A stretch of 64,000 nt of DNA from Pseudomonadales bacterium (GCA_022072145.1 JAJVIG010000019.1:62001-126000), one strand, 5' to 3'; positions 25,702 through 35,022 are shown, counted from the first letter of the stretch. Translations and numbers: made by a program. Notes: generated from the letters alone by a model not told the origin.

Positions 25702-27075
25702 TCACCGTCGGCGGGCCGCCTCGTCGAGCGCATCGACGTAGGGCCGCAGGCAGGTCCAGAGCACCAGCGCACCGGCCGGGCAGAACACCGCCGTGACCCA
25801 GGCCAGCGAGTAGCGTACCGCAGAGTCGTCCTGGAACACGAAATCGGTGAGCGCCGCGATCGACGAGGCCCCGACGCTCATGCCGATGATGTTGCCGAAG
25901 AAGATCTGCAGCGCCGTGACCTGCGCCCGCATCTGGTTCGGCGTGACGATCTGCAGCGCGGCGCTGGAGCTGCCGTAGTAGCTGCACTTGAGGAAGATCG
26001 TCGGCGCCAGCGCGACCAGTGCCAGCGGCGCGTTCGGCATCAGCGGGCCGATCACCCCCGGCACCGCCATCACGATCGCCGCGAGCATGATGAAACGCAT
26101 GTGCGCATCGCGGTGGCCGCGCCGCTCGAGCCATTCGGCCATGCGGGCACCGCAGTACGTGCCGGCGGTGCCGAACACCAGGTAGGTCAGTCCGAACCAG
26201 GTGCCTGCCTCGCCGATCGACATCCCGTAGGTGCGGATCAGCACCGTGGGGTACCACGCCATCAGGCCGTAGCTGAACACGCCGAGCAGCGCCGTGGCGA
26301 GCGGAAACGACAGGTACAGGCGCCAGCGGGCGCCGAGGTAGCGCCACAGGTCCCGCAGCGAGAACTCGCGCACCTCGCCGGCCGCATCCACCAGTCCTCC
26401 GGCGCGTGCCGGCTCGTGGATCGCACGCATCATCAGCGCGACCAGCAGTCCCGGCAAACCCACCACGAAGAAGGTCAACTGCCACGGCCGCACGCTGCCG
26501 ACCAGCGGCAGCACCACCGGTTCGGCCTCGCTGACGAGGTGCACCACCGCGCCGCCGACCAGGTAGGCGATACCGCCGCCCAGACTGATTCCCATCGCGA
26601 AGATCGCCATCGCACGCCCCAGCCGGGCGGGCGGGAAATAGTCGCTGAGCAGCGAGTAGGCCGGCGGCGACAGCGCCGCCTCGCCCACGCCGACGCCCAC
26701 GCGCATCAGGAACAGCCCGGTGTAACTGCGCACGATGCCGCAGCCGACCGTCATCGCGCTCCACAGTGCGATGCCGGCCGCGATGATCGAGCGCCGGTCG
26801 TAGCGGTCCGCTAGCCGCGCGATCGGCAGCGCCATCACCGAGTAGAACAGCGCGAACGCCCAGCCCTGCAACAGGCTCATCTCGAAGTCGGAGATCTGCA
26901 GATCGCGCCGGATCGGCCCCACCATCAGGCTGAGGATCTGGCGGTCGATGAACGAGAAGATGTATGCGAGCAGCAGCACGAACAGCACGTAGTTCGGGTA
27001 CCACGAGCGTTCGTGCAACGGCCGCCGGTGCCGGATTCCGGCACCGGCGGCCGTGACGCCCCGGTCCTGCTGCAC
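25702..27075 (-). CDS. MFS transporter, Spinster-like subgroup
   Basis: A 457-residue inner-membrane permease with 12 helices. The N-terminus YPNYVLFVLLLAYIFSFIDR, then LPIARLADRYDRR and GVGEAALSPPAYSLLSDYFP, are hallmarks of the Spinster-like MFS proteins found beside TBDRs and steroid or aromatic catabolism genes in proteobacteria. A GTG at 27075, 11 bp after the receptor stop, is my start; TTG at 27018 is the alternative. It follows a TBDR directly, so the two probably form an uptake pair for one substrate. The frame stays open upstream into the receptor gene but that part is not protein-like. Confidence 0.87.
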   Translation of the reverse strand: MQQDRGVTAAGAGIRHRRPLHERSWYPNYVLFVLLLAYIFSFIDRQILSLMVGPIRRDLQISDFEMSLLQGWAFALFYSVMALPIARLADRYDRRSIIAAGIALWSAMTVGCGIVRSYTGLFLMRVGVGVGEAALSPPAYSLLSDYFPPARLGRAMAIFAMGISLGGGIAYLVGGAVVHLVSEAEPVVLPLVGSVRPWQLTFFVVGLPGLLVALMMRAIHEPARAGGLVDAAGEVREFSLRDLWRYLGARWRLYLSFPLATALLGVFSYGLMAWYPTVLIRTYGMSIGEAGTWFGLTYLVFGTAGTYCGARMAEWLERRGHRDAHMRFIMLAAIVMAVPGVIGPLMPNAPLALVALAPTIFLKCSYYGSSSAALQIVTPNQMRAQVTALQIFFGNIIGMSVGASSIAALTDFVFQDDSAVRYSLAWVTAVFCPAGALVLWTCLRPYVDALDEAARRR

Positions 27076-27086
27076 GCTCGGGCGCG

Positions 27087-29330
27087 CTACAGGTCGAGCG
27101 TGACTTCCAGCCCGTAGGTGCGCGGCCAGCCCAGCGTGCCGGCCCGGTACGAAGTGAAGTCGATGATGTTGTCGTAGTACTCCTCGTCGGTGAGGTTCAT
27201 TCCCCACAGCGCGAGTTCGAGCTCGGCGCCGGAGCCCACCGCGATGCCTCCCAGCGTCAGCCGGCCGTCGAGCACGCCGCGCGAACTCATCTCCGAGTTC
27301 GGCTCGGTGCCGTTCGACTTGATGGCGATCGCATGTGCGGTCTCCGAGTAGTTGTAGTTGAGGTGCAGCGCGAGTTCGCCGAAGCCCGGCGACGGGAACG
27401 TGTAGTCGATACTCAGGTTCGCCGTGCTGCGCGGGGCGTTGTTGATCTCCGCGCGGTCGGACACGTCGCCGATCACCGGCCCCATGTCGAACTCGTCGAA
27501 CTCGTAATCGAGCCACGCGACGTTCAGCCCGGCACGCAGGCGCTCGCCGAGGTACGCGTCGGCCTCGAGTTCCATCCCCCACAGCGCGGCCTCGCCGGCG
27601 TTGAGCACCACCGACGTCGGGCCGGTGGTGGTGCTGTAGGAAGTCAGCTGCATGTCGGTGTAGTCGCTGTAGAAGGCCGCGACGTTCAGCTGCAGCCGCT
27701 GGTCGAGCCAGCGCGACTTCATGCCGGCCTCGTAGCTCTCGAGCTCCTCGGAGTCGTAGGGCAGCAGCGCGGTGGTCGGCGAGCTCGCGTGACCGTCGTA
27801 ACCGCCGCTGCGGAACCCTTCGGCGTAGCGCGCGTAGACGCTGAGGTCTTCGGTGAGCCGGTACGACGGCGAGAACATCAGCGAGGTATTGCTGAAGTCG
27901 AGCTGCGGCACCTGCAGGTTCGGTCCCGGATCCTCGATCGCCAGCTTCCCGGTGCCACCGGTGTAGCTCTTCAGGTAGCGCGGCATGTCCTTCTTCTCTT
28001 CCGTGTAGCGCGCACCGAAACTCAGCGTCAGCGCCTCGTTCCACGCCGGCGTGTAGTCGACCTGCCCGAACACGGCCTTGTTCTCGTTGTCCATGTACGC
28101 GTTCGTGATGCGGTGCAGCGCCTTGTTGCTCAGCTGCTGCACGCGCAGGCTGTCGGCGTCCTCCTCGAAGTAGTAGAGCCCGAGCACGTACTCGAGCTGC
28201 TCGGCGCGGCCGACCAGCTGCAGCTCCTGCGACCACTGCTCGCTGGTATGGAGGCGGATCGACTCGTAGAAGCTGGTGTCGCTGCCGTCGAGGTCCTGCC
28301 CGTCCAGCGAGTCGAGCTCGCGGTACCCCGTGATCGAGCGCAGTGTCAGGCAGTCGTTGATGTCCCAGCTGACCTGCAGTGCGTGCGCATCGGCGTCGGT
28401 ATCGAAGAACGGCAGTTCGTTCGCGCTGCCCTTCGACGGCTGCCCGTCCGGGATGTACTTCTCGAATCCCGCCGGACGTCCGCCACCCGGCACCACGTCG
28501 ATGACCTGCAGCAGGCGCTGGTTCTCGTCGGCCTGGAAGTTCGAGAAATCGTAGGTCACGAGCAGCTCGTCGCGGATCGCCCAGTCGAAGGCGAGGTGCA
28601 CGCCGCTGCGGTCGACCGTGCCGAATTCGTCGAAATCCGCGATCGGTCGCGAGATCGTGGTGAAGTTCTGCTGCACGTTGTCGGTGAAGCCGTCGCGCTT
28701 GCGCGCGTAGACGCTCGCGCGCGTGCGCAGCTCGCCGAGACCCTCGCCGGCCGTCCCCAGCGCGGGCAGGTCGAGGTTGAGGTTGCCGTAGCGCAGGTTC
28801 TCGTTGCCCACGCCGGCCTTGATGCGTGCGTCGAATTCGCCGGAAGGCCGGCGGCTGATGAAGTTCACCGCGCCGCCGATGGTGTTGCGGCCGTACAGCG
28901 TTCCCTGCGGCCCGCGCAACACCTCGACGCGCTCGATGTCGCCGAGATCGAACAGCGAACCGACCGCGCGTCCCGTGTAGACACCGTCGACGTAGATGCC
29001 CACCGCGTTCTCGAAGCCCGGGTTGCCGGCATCGTTGTTGCTGACGCCGCGGACCGCGATCGTGATCACGCCGGTCGTTCCCTGCTTGATGTGCAGGTTG
29101 GGCACCAGCTTGGCGAAGCTGTCGGTGTCGGTGACGCCCTGCACTTCCAGCGCGCGCGCATCGAGCGCGGTGATCGCGATCGGCACCTGCTGGAGGTTCT
29201 GTTCGCGCTTCTGCGCGGTGACGATGATCTCCTCGAGCGCGTCCTGGGCTGCGACTCCCGTAGCGGCGCCGAGCGCGAACGTGGCGCCGCCGAGCAACGC
29301 CAGCGACCTGAAGATTGGCGAGTGTTTCAT
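27087..29330 (-). CDS. TonB-dependent receptor (747 aa)
   Basis: Outer-membrane receptor. Signal peptide about 1-28 (ending GVAAQ), LEEIIVTAQKREQNLQQ after it, plug with VLRGPQGTLYGRNTIGGAVN, and a barrel ending in GLEVTLDL. The start at 29330 is chosen for GGGGGAAG upstream and a proper signal peptide; a longer open frame to 29498 lacks these. It is the promoter-proximal gene of the minus-strand block to 15526 and is divergent from the side-chain degradation operon at 29578, with a 247-bp shared intergenic region that should hold both promoters. This layout ties substrate import to degradation. Confidence 0.92.
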   Translation of the reverse strand: MKHSPIFRSLALLGGATFALGAATGVAAQDALEEIIVTAQKREQNLQQVPIAITALDARALEVQGVTDTDSFAKLVPNLHIKQGTTGVITIAVRGVSNNDAGNPGFENAVGIYVDGVYTGRAVGSLFDLGDIERVEVLRGPQGTLYGRNTIGGAVNFISRRPSGEFDARIKAGVGNENLRYGNLNLDLPALGTAGEGLGELRTRASVYARKRDGFTDNVQQNFTTISRPIADFDEFGTVDRSGVHLAFDWAIRDELLVTYDFSNFQADENQRLLQVIDVVPGGGRPAGFEKYIPDGQPSKGSANELPFFDTDADAHALQVSWDINDCLTLRSITGYRELDSLDGQDLDGSDTSFYESIRLHTSEQWSQELQLVGRAEQLEYVLGLYYFEEDADSLRVQQLSNKALHRITNAYMDNENKAVFGQVDYTPAWNEALTLSFGARYTEEKKDMPRYLKSYTGGTGKLAIEDPGPNLQVPQLDFSNTSLMFSPSYRLTEDLSVYARYAEGFRSGGYDGHASSPTTALLPYDSEELESYEAGMKSRWLDQRLQLNVAAFYSDYTDMQLTSYSTTTGPTSVVLNAGEAALWGMELEADAYLGERLRAGLNVAWLDYEFDEFDMGPVIGDVSDRAEINNAPRSTANLSIDYTFPSPGFGELALHLNYNYSETAHAIAIKSNGTEPNSEMSSRGVLDGRLTLGGIAVGSGAELELALWGMNLTDEEYYDNIIDFTSYRAGTLGWPRTYGLEVTLDL

Positions 29331-29577
29331 GCGCTTCCCCCGTGACCCGTGATAATCGTTGTAAGCGACAGTCTTCCGGCCGGTTTCGTCAGGCGGGCTG
29401 ATCGTTGGCCGGTGGCCGGAGTATACGAGGCCGGGCAGGCGCGCGATACCTCCTTCCGCGCGCGGCCTGATCTGCCAGCTTCTGGCCGCTGCCGTCATTG
29501 CAGTCAGCGTCGCGGACGTGGAAGATGCAGCGACCAGAATCCTGATACACCGGCCTGCGGCCGGAGCGAGGTCCGCG

Positions 29578-30774
29578 ATGGGTTTGCAGGGGCGGGCGGC
29601 GATCGCCGGCTACGTGGAGCTGAAACCGGAGAAGAACCCCCAGGGCGAACCCCTGTCCGGGATCCAGCAGTGGGCGCAGCTCGCGCAGCTCGCGCTGCGC
29701 GATGCCGGGATCGCGAAGAGCGAGGTCGACGGGCTGGTCACCTCGGCGGTTCCCGAGACCGGGATGTTCGCGCCCGCCACACTGGCCGAATACCTCGGCA
29801 TCGAGGTCGGCTTCGCCGAACACGTGGACCTGGGCGGGGCAAGCGCCGCCGGGGCGGTATGGCGTGCCGCCGCCGCCATCGAGCTCGGCATCGCCGAGGT
29901 GGTGGTGTGCGCCTTCCCGGCCGGCCCGCTGCCGGTGCCGCCCGAACCCAAGCCGCATCCGTTCCCGTTCGGCGCCTCGAGCAACGAGTACGGCTCGCCG
30001 CAGGCCGAGTTCGACATTCCTTACGGAAACCTCGCGCAGAACTGCGGTTATGCGCAGATCGCCAACCTCTACGCGGCGCGCTACGGCTACGACCCGCGCG
30101 CGCTCGCCAAGATCGCGGTCGACCAGCGCACCAGCGCCTGCGCCAATCCCGACGCACTGTTCTACGGCAAGCCGCTCACCATCGACGACGTGCTGAACAG
30201 CCCGCTGATCGCCGACCCGATCCACCTGCTCGAGATCGTGATGCCGGTGGCCGGCGGCGCCGCGGTGGTGGTGACCAGCGCCGAGCGCGCCGCGCGCGCG
30301 CGCAACCGCCCGGTGCTGGTCCGCGGCTTCGGCGAGCGGCTCGCGTTCAAGACCCCGACCTACGCGCGCGATTTGCTGCAGACCCCGATCGCCAGCGCCG
30401 CCCGCCAGGCCTTCGCGATGGCCGGCCGCACGCCGGCGCAGATGGACATGGCCTCTATCTACGACTGCTACACGATCACCGTGCTGATGACGCTCGAGGA
30501 CGCCGGCTTCTGCGCCAAGGGCGAGGGAGCGCGCTTCGTGCTCGAACACGACCTCAGCTACCGCGGCGACTTCCCGTGCAACCCGCACGGCGGGCAGCTG
30601 TCGTTCGGCCAGACCGGCATGGCGGGCGGCATGCACCACGTGGTCGACGCCACGCGGCAGATCATGCGGCGCGCCGGAGCCAACCAGGTGCGCGACTGCA
30701 ACCGGGCCTTCGTCACCGGCAACGGCGGCATCATGAGCGAGCAGGTCGTCCTGATCCTGGAGGGCGCAGCGTGA
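29578..30774 (+). CDS. Thiolase-like lipid-transfer protein / side-chain aldolase (Ltp2/Sal type), no nucleophile Cys
   Basis: A 398-residue thiolase-fold protein. Where thiolases carry the acyl-accepting Cys, this has HVDLGGASAAGAV with no Cys, while the later FGQTGMAGGMHHVVDA and IYDCYTITVLM blocks are kept. This is the pattern of SCP-x-like Ltp2/Sal aldolases, which split a branched 3-hydroxyacyl-CoA side chain by retro-aldol cleavage, with a DUF35 protein as partner. Start at 29578 has GAGG 6 nt upstream; an ATG at 29518 is less likely. The next gene, a DUF35 fusion, begins within the stop (GTGA overlap). Thiolase activity itself is unlikely. A steroid C17 side chain is a candidate substrate. 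Confidence 0.88.
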   Translation: MGLQGRAAIAGYVELKPEKNPQGEPLSGIQQWAQLAQLALRDAGIAKSEVDGLVTSAVPETGMFAPATLAEYLGIEVGFAEHVDLGGASAAGAVWRAAAAIELGIAEVVVCAFPAGPLPVPPEPKPHPFPFGASSNEYGSPQAEFDIPYGNLAQNCGYAQIANLYAARYGYDPRALAKIAVDQRTSACANPDALFYGKPLTIDDVLNSPLIADPIHLLEIVMPVAGGAAVVVTSAERAARARNRPVLVRGFGERLAFKTPTYARDLLQTPIASAARQAFAMAGRTPAQMDMASIYDCYTITVLMTLEDAGFCAKGEGARFVLEHDLSYRGDFPCNPHGGQLSFGQTGMAGGMHHVVDATRQIMRRAGANQVRDCNRAFVTGNGGIMSEQVVLILEGAA

Positions 30775-31700
30775 AAAAACCCCTTCCCGTACCGACTCCC
30801 GACACGCGCCCGTTCTGGAACGGGCTGAACGAGGGGCGCGTGCTGCTGCGCCACTGCCGTGACTGCGACTGCGTGTTCCATTACCCGCGCACGGTGTGCC
30901 CTGACTGCCTGTCCTCGGACCTCGGCTGGCGGCAGGCGAGCGGCACCGGCACGCTCTACACCTACACCGTCTCGCGCCGGCCCACGCACCCGCTGTTCGC
31001 CGATGAAGTGCCGCAGTACCTCGCGGTGGTCGAACTCGACGAGGGCCCGCGGCTGACCAGCACGCTGGTCAACGTGCCCGAGGCGAACATCACCATCGGC
31101 ATGGCGCTCGAGCCGGTGTTCGAGCGCCACGACAAGGAACGCATCACGCTGCTGCGCTTCCAGCCGGCCAACCCGGAGCTGCGCGGGGCACAGGCCGCGA
31201 CGCAGTCCGCGCCGGCCACCTCGCTGCTGACCGAGGACTCGCTGGCGTCTATAGGCAAGACAGGCGAGGCGATCCGCGGCTATCCGGTGTCGGTCGAGGA
31301 GATCCGTCGCTTCTGCTTCGCGACCGACGACCTGAACCCGCGCTGGCTCGATCCCGCCGCCAGCCCCGACGGCATCACCGCGCCGCCGGCGTTCCTCTCG
31401 ATCCCGTTCGACACCGATGTGCCGCTGGCCGAACTGGCCGACGACGGTGTGCCGCTCGCGCAACAGGGGCTGGTGTTCCCGCCGCTGAAAGCCAGGCGCA
31501 AGCTGTTCGGGGGGTATCAGGTCGAGTACTTCCAGCCGATCCGCCCGGGTGACGTATTGACGCGCCAGCGGCGCATCCTCGACGTCCACGAGCGCCAGGG
31601 CGCGAGCGGCAGTTCGGTGTTCGTGCTGATCGAGGCGACCTACACCAACCAGCGGGGCGAAAAGGTGGCCGTCGAGGTCAACACGATCGTCAATCGTTGA
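30771..31700 (+). CDS. DUF35 (zinc ribbon/OB-fold) fused to MaoC-like hydratase domain
   Basis: A 309-residue two-domain protein. Residues about 1-135 form a DUF35 domain with a zinc ribbon (CRDC near 25-28, CPDC near 38-41) and an OB-fold; about 155-309 is an N-type MaoC/FAS1-DH-like hydratase half (FCFATDDLNPRWLDP, PIRPGDVL). In the actinobacterial ChsH2 subunit, as I recall it, the hydratase half comes first and DUF35 last, so this is a permuted order. The GTG start is fixed by overlap with the aldolase stop. The hydratase half should pair with the small MaoC gene just downstream, and the DUF35 half with the aldolase, allowing channelling of the enoyl-CoA to the cleavage site. Confidence 0.85.
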   Translation: MKKPLPVPTPDTRPFWNGLNEGRVLLRHCRDCDCVFHYPRTVCPDCLSSDLGWRQASGTGTLYTYTVSRRPTHPLFADEVPQYLAVVELDEGPRLTSTLVNVPEANITIGMALEPVFERHDKERITLLRFQPANPELRGAQAATQSAPATSLLTEDSLASIGKTGEAIRGYPVSVEEIRRFCFATDDLNPRWLDPAASPDGITAPPAFLSIPFDTDVPLAELADDGVPLAQQGLVFPPLKARRKLFGGYQVEYFQPIRPGDVLTRQRRILDVHERQGASGSSVFVLIEATYTNQRGEKVAVEVNTIVNR

Positions 31701-31721
31701 ATGTCGCAGCGGAGAGCACAG

Positions 31722-32165
31722 ATGAATACCGAAGCCCAGCGCTACTTCGAGGACGTCGAGGAGGGCATGGAACTCGCGCCGGTCACGCGCACCGTCACCA
31801 CCACGCAGATGTTCCTCTACAGCGCGGTGACCCGCAACGCGCACCGGATCCATTACGAGGAGAAGTTCGCGCAGTCCGAGGGCCTGCCGAAGGTGCTGGT
31901 CCAGGGCCCGCTGCAGGGCGCGCAGCTGTCGGCCTACGTCACCGACTGGATGGGTCCGCAGGGCTTCCTCAGGAAGTTCTCGTACTCGAACCGCGGCATG
32001 GCGCTGCCGGGCCAGCCGCTGACGCTGCGTGGCAAGGTGCGCCGCAAGTACCTGCTCGACGGACAGTCGGCGGTGGACCTCGAAGTCTGGGAGGAAAGCG
32101 CCGAGGGCCAGACGCTGGTGCCGGCGCAGGCGACCGTGCTGCTGCCCTCGCGCGCCGCGTCCTGA
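31722..32165 (+). CDS. MaoC-family enoyl-CoA hydratase subunit (ChsH1/Shy type)
   Basis: A 147-residue hot-dog-fold protein, the usual length of a single MaoC domain. The hydratase signature reads VTRNAHRIHYEEKFA, the N-x-x-H-x-x-H form also seen in HTD2-like hydratases. By analogy with ChsH1-ChsH2 it would form a heteromer with the hydratase half of the preceding gene and add water to a branched 2-enoyl-CoA. Start at 31722 has GGAGAG upstream; an ATG at 31701 directly after the previous stop is possible. It lies in a run of six genes with gaps of under 25 bp. Confidence 0.85.
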   Translation: MNTEAQRYFEDVEEGMELAPVTRTVTTTQMFLYSAVTRNAHRIHYEEKFAQSEGLPKVLVQGPLQGAQLSAYVTDWMGPQGFLRKFSYSNRGMALPGQPLTLRGKVRRKYLLDGQSAVDLEVWEESAEGQTLVPAQATVLLPSRAAS

Positions 32166-32181
32166 TCCGGAGCACGCCCCG

Positions 32182-33831
32182 ATGCATAGCGTCGCCGATA
32201 TCTTTCTCGCCCGGCGCGCGGACCCGCGGACCGCGCTGCACTTCGAGGAACGCAGCTGGAGCGGCGCCGAACTGTTCGCCGAGTCCGCGGCACGCGCCGC
32301 GTGGCTGCTCGCCAACCGCGGCGACGGTCCGTTCCACGTCGGCGCACTGCTCGACAACACGCCCGAACACGCATTCTGGATCGGCGCCTGTGCGCTCGCG
32401 GGCGCCACGCTGGTCGAGCTGAACTCGACCCGCCGCGGGGCGGATCTGGCGCGCGACATCCGCCACACCGACTGCGCCTGCGTGCTGACCGAACGAAGCC
32501 ATCGTGAGCAGATCGACGAGGAACTCGCGCAGACACTGGGCGAGCGCCTGCACGTGGTCGGTGGAGACACCTTCGAGTCCGTGCTGCAACCGTTTCGCGG
32601 CACCACGCTACCACCGGCGACGATCGCGCCGGGCGCCGTGTTCTGCCTGATCTTCACGTCCGGGACCAGCGGCGCACCCAAGGCCGTGATCTACTCGCAC
32701 GCACGCGTGCTGCGCAACAGCGCGATGCTGGTCGAGCGCCAGCAGATGAGCGCGGCCGACGTCAGCTACGTGCCGATGCCCCTGTTCCATTCCTCGGCGA
32801 TGCTGATGGGTCTGTTGCCACCGCTGATCTCCGGCGGCGCCGCGCTGCTGCGCCGGCGCTTCTCGGCCTCGGGATTCCTGCCCGACGTGCGCCGCTACGG
32901 CATCACGATGTTCTGCTATGTCGGCAAGCCGCTCGCCTACATCCTCGCCACACCGGAGCAGCCCGACGATGCCGACAACACGCTGCGCGCCGCCTTCGGC
33001 AGCGAGGCGTCGGAAACCGACATCGCGAACTTCGCGCGCCGCTTCGGCTGCCTGGTCACCGACAGCTACGGGTCCTCGGAGGGCTGCATCACGGTGCTGC
33101 GCACGCCGCAGACGCCACGCGGCTCGCTCGGCGTGGGCGTCACGCCATCGATCGTGGTGCTGAATCCCGACAGCGGCGAGGAATGTCCGCGCGCGCGCTT
33201 CGACGCCCGTGGCGTGCTGGTCAACGGCAACGAGGCCATCGGTGAACTGGTCAACCTCGAAGGTCGCGATCTCTTCGAAGGCTACTGGAACAACCCCGAG
33301 GCGGTAGCGCAGCGGGTGCGCGGGCGCGTCTACTGGAGCGGCGACCTCGCCTACCGGGACGAGGCCGGATTCTTCTATTTCGCCGGTCGCAACGGCGAAT
33401 GGCTGCGGGTGGACGGCGAGAACCTCTCGGCGATCCAGATCGAGCAGGTGCTGGTGCGCCACCCGCTGATCAGCGTGGCGGCGGTGTTCGGAGTGCCGGA
33501 CCCGTTGGTCGGCGATCGCGTGATGGCCGCGCTGCAGCTGGTGCCGGGCGCCACGCTCGACCCGGCGGAGTTCGAGCGCTTCCTCGACGCGCAGGCGGAT
33601 TTCGGCAGCAAGTGGAAGCCCGCATTCCTGCGCATCGTGCCAGCGCTGCCACTCACCGCGACCAACAAGGTGCTGAAACGCGAACTCAAACGCGAGGCGT
33701 GGGAGTGCACGGATCCGGTCTGGTACTGCCCGCCACGCGAGCGCGGCTACCGGCCGCTCGACGCGTCCGCGCGCGCGGCGCTGGCACCGGTGCTGGCCGC
33801 GCGCGCGCATCCTGCGCCGCAGCGGAGCTGA
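32182..33831 (+). CDS. Acyl-CoA synthetase (AMP-forming), FadD17-like
   Basis: A 549-residue ANL-superfamily ligase that activates a carboxylate to acyl-AMP and then acyl-CoA. The P-loop is FTSGTSGAPKAVIYSH, the adenylate-binding part is TDSYGSSEG, and later GRVYWSGDLAYRDEAG and the hinge GRNGEWLRVDGENLS. The C-terminal catalytic Lys is in NKVLKRELKRE. The segment ELNSTRRGADLARDI recalls steroid side-chain ligases of the FadD17/FadD19 group. It sits between the hydratase and two acyl-CoA dehydrogenases, so it most likely loads the branched side-chain acid that this operon degrades. GGAG is upstream of the ATG. Confidence 0.9.
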   Translation: MHSVADIFLARRADPRTALHFEERSWSGAELFAESAARAAWLLANRGDGPFHVGALLDNTPEHAFWIGACALAGATLVELNSTRRGADLARDIRHTDCACVLTERSHREQIDEELAQTLGERLHVVGGDTFESVLQPFRGTTLPPATIAPGAVFCLIFTSGTSGAPKAVIYSHARVLRNSAMLVERQQMSAADVSYVPMPLFHSSAMLMGLLPPLISGGAALLRRRFSASGFLPDVRRYGITMFCYVGKPLAYILATPEQPDDADNTLRAAFGSEASETDIANFARRFGCLVTDSYGSSEGCITVLRTPQTPRGSLGVGVTPSIVVLNPDSGEECPRARFDARGVLVNGNEAIGELVNLEGRDLFEGYWNNPEAVAQRVRGRVYWSGDLAYRDEAGFFYFAGRNGEWLRVDGENLSAIQIEQVLVRHPLISVAAVFGVPDPLVGDRVMAALQLVPGATLDPAEFERFLDAQADFGSKWKPAFLRIVPALPLTATNKVLKRELKREAWECTDPVWYCPPRERGYRPLDASARAALAPVLAARAHPAPQRS

Positions 33832-33835
33832 CCCG

Positions 33836-35005
33836 ATGGACTTCCGCTACACCCCGGAGCAGGAACGCTTTCGCGAGCAGATCCGCGGCTTCCTCGCCGA
33901 ACACGTGAGCGAGGAACTGCGCCACGAGATCGCCACCTCGGGACACTCGCCGGGGCCGCTCGGCAAGCAGTTCCTGCGCCTGCTCGGCGAGCGCGGCTGG
34001 CTGGGAATCGGCTGGCCGCGCGAGTACGGCGGCCAGGGCCGTTCGATGATCGAGCAGACGATCTTCTACCACGAGCTCGACCTGCAGGACATCCATTACG
34101 GCAACCTGACGATCACCTCGCTGGCGATGGCGCTGATGAAGCTCGCCTCCGAGGAGCAGCGGCAGGACTACCTGCCGCGCATCCTCAGCGGCGAACTCGA
34201 GATCTGCCTCGGCTACACCGAACCCGGCGCCGGCTCGGACCTGGCCGGCATCACCACGCGCGCGCTGCGCGACGGCGACGAGTACGTGATCAACGGCCAG
34301 AAGGTGTTCACCACCGGCGCGCACTACGCCTCGCACATCTGGCTGCTCGCGCGCAGCGAACCCGATGCACCGCGCCACAAGGGCCTGTCGGTGTTCATCT
34401 TCCCGCTCGCCACCCCCGGCGTGACGGTGCGTCCGATCTTCACCATGGAAGGCATTCGCACCAACGAGGTGTTCCTCGACGACGTGCGCGTGCCGGCCGC
34501 CGCGATGATCGGCACGCCGGGCTCGGGCTTCTACACCGCGGCGGTCGCACTCGACTACGAGCGCGTGTTCATGGGCAAGTACACCAAGCTGCGCCGCAAT
34601 CTCGACGCCCTGGTGCGCGAGTGCCGGCAGGTCGTCGACGGGTCGGCGCCGCCGATCGACGACCCGGTGGTTCGCGACCGTCTGGTCGGCCTGCACCTGG
34701 ATGTCGAGCGGCTGCGGCTGCTGTGCCTGAAATCGGCGTGGATGATCGACCAGGGACGGGTGCCGAACGCGGAGGCCTCGGCGCAGAAGGTGCTCGCCTC
34801 GGAACTCGAGCAACGGCTCGCCGACGAGGGGATGCGCATCCTCGGACCGCGTGGACAGCTCGAATACGGCTCGCCGCACGTGCCTGCCCACGGCCACCTC
34901 GCGCAGTCGTGGCTGTTGTCGCCGATGCTGCGCTTCGGCGGCGGCGCCAACGAGATCCAGCGCGACATCATCGCGCAGCGCGGCCTCGGGCTGCCGCGCG
35001 CCTGA
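33836..35005 (+). CDS. Acyl-CoA dehydrogenase subunit lacking the usual catalytic Glu
   Basis: A 389-residue acyl-CoA dehydrogenase-fold protein. FAD-contact segments LGYTEPGAGSDLAG and VINGQKVFTTGAHYA are present. At the C-terminus the standard Y/F-EGT-A/N motif is replaced by FGGGANEIQRDII, so the glutamate that usually takes the alpha proton is not there. This is seen in one partner of heterotetrameric alpha2beta2 enzymes of steroid side-chain oxidation (FadE26/27 and FadE28/29 types). It starts 4 bp after the ligase stop and is followed 17 bp on by a second dehydrogenase, its likely partner. Confidence 0.88.
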   Translation: MDFRYTPEQERFREQIRGFLAEHVSEELRHEIATSGHSPGPLGKQFLRLLGERGWLGIGWPREYGGQGRSMIEQTIFYHELDLQDIHYGNLTITSLAMALMKLASEEQRQDYLPRILSGELEICLGYTEPGAGSDLAGITTRALRDGDEYVINGQKVFTTGAHYASHIWLLARSEPDAPRHKGLSVFIFPLATPGVTVRPIFTMEGIRTNEVFLDDVRVPAAAMIGTPGSGFYTAAVALDYERVFMGKYTKLRRNLDALVRECRQVVDGSAPPIDDPVVRDRLVGLHLDVERLRLLCLKSAWMIDQGRVPNAEASAQKVLASELEQRLADEGMRILGPRGQLEYGSPHVPAHGHLAQSWLLSPMLRFGGGANEIQRDIIAQRGLGLPRA

Positions 35006-35022
35006 ACGCCACGGAGCGCACC

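Noticed and set aside
25702-28236. An 844-codon frame that would fuse the MFS permease to more than 380 upstream residues
   Set aside because: The upstream part lies in another frame of the TBDR gene and is not protein-like; the permease has a normal start area near 27075.
30768-30776. Possible frameshift between the aldolase and the DUF35 gene
   Set aside because: The GTGA overlap is a normal stop-start coupling; both proteins have their expected ends.
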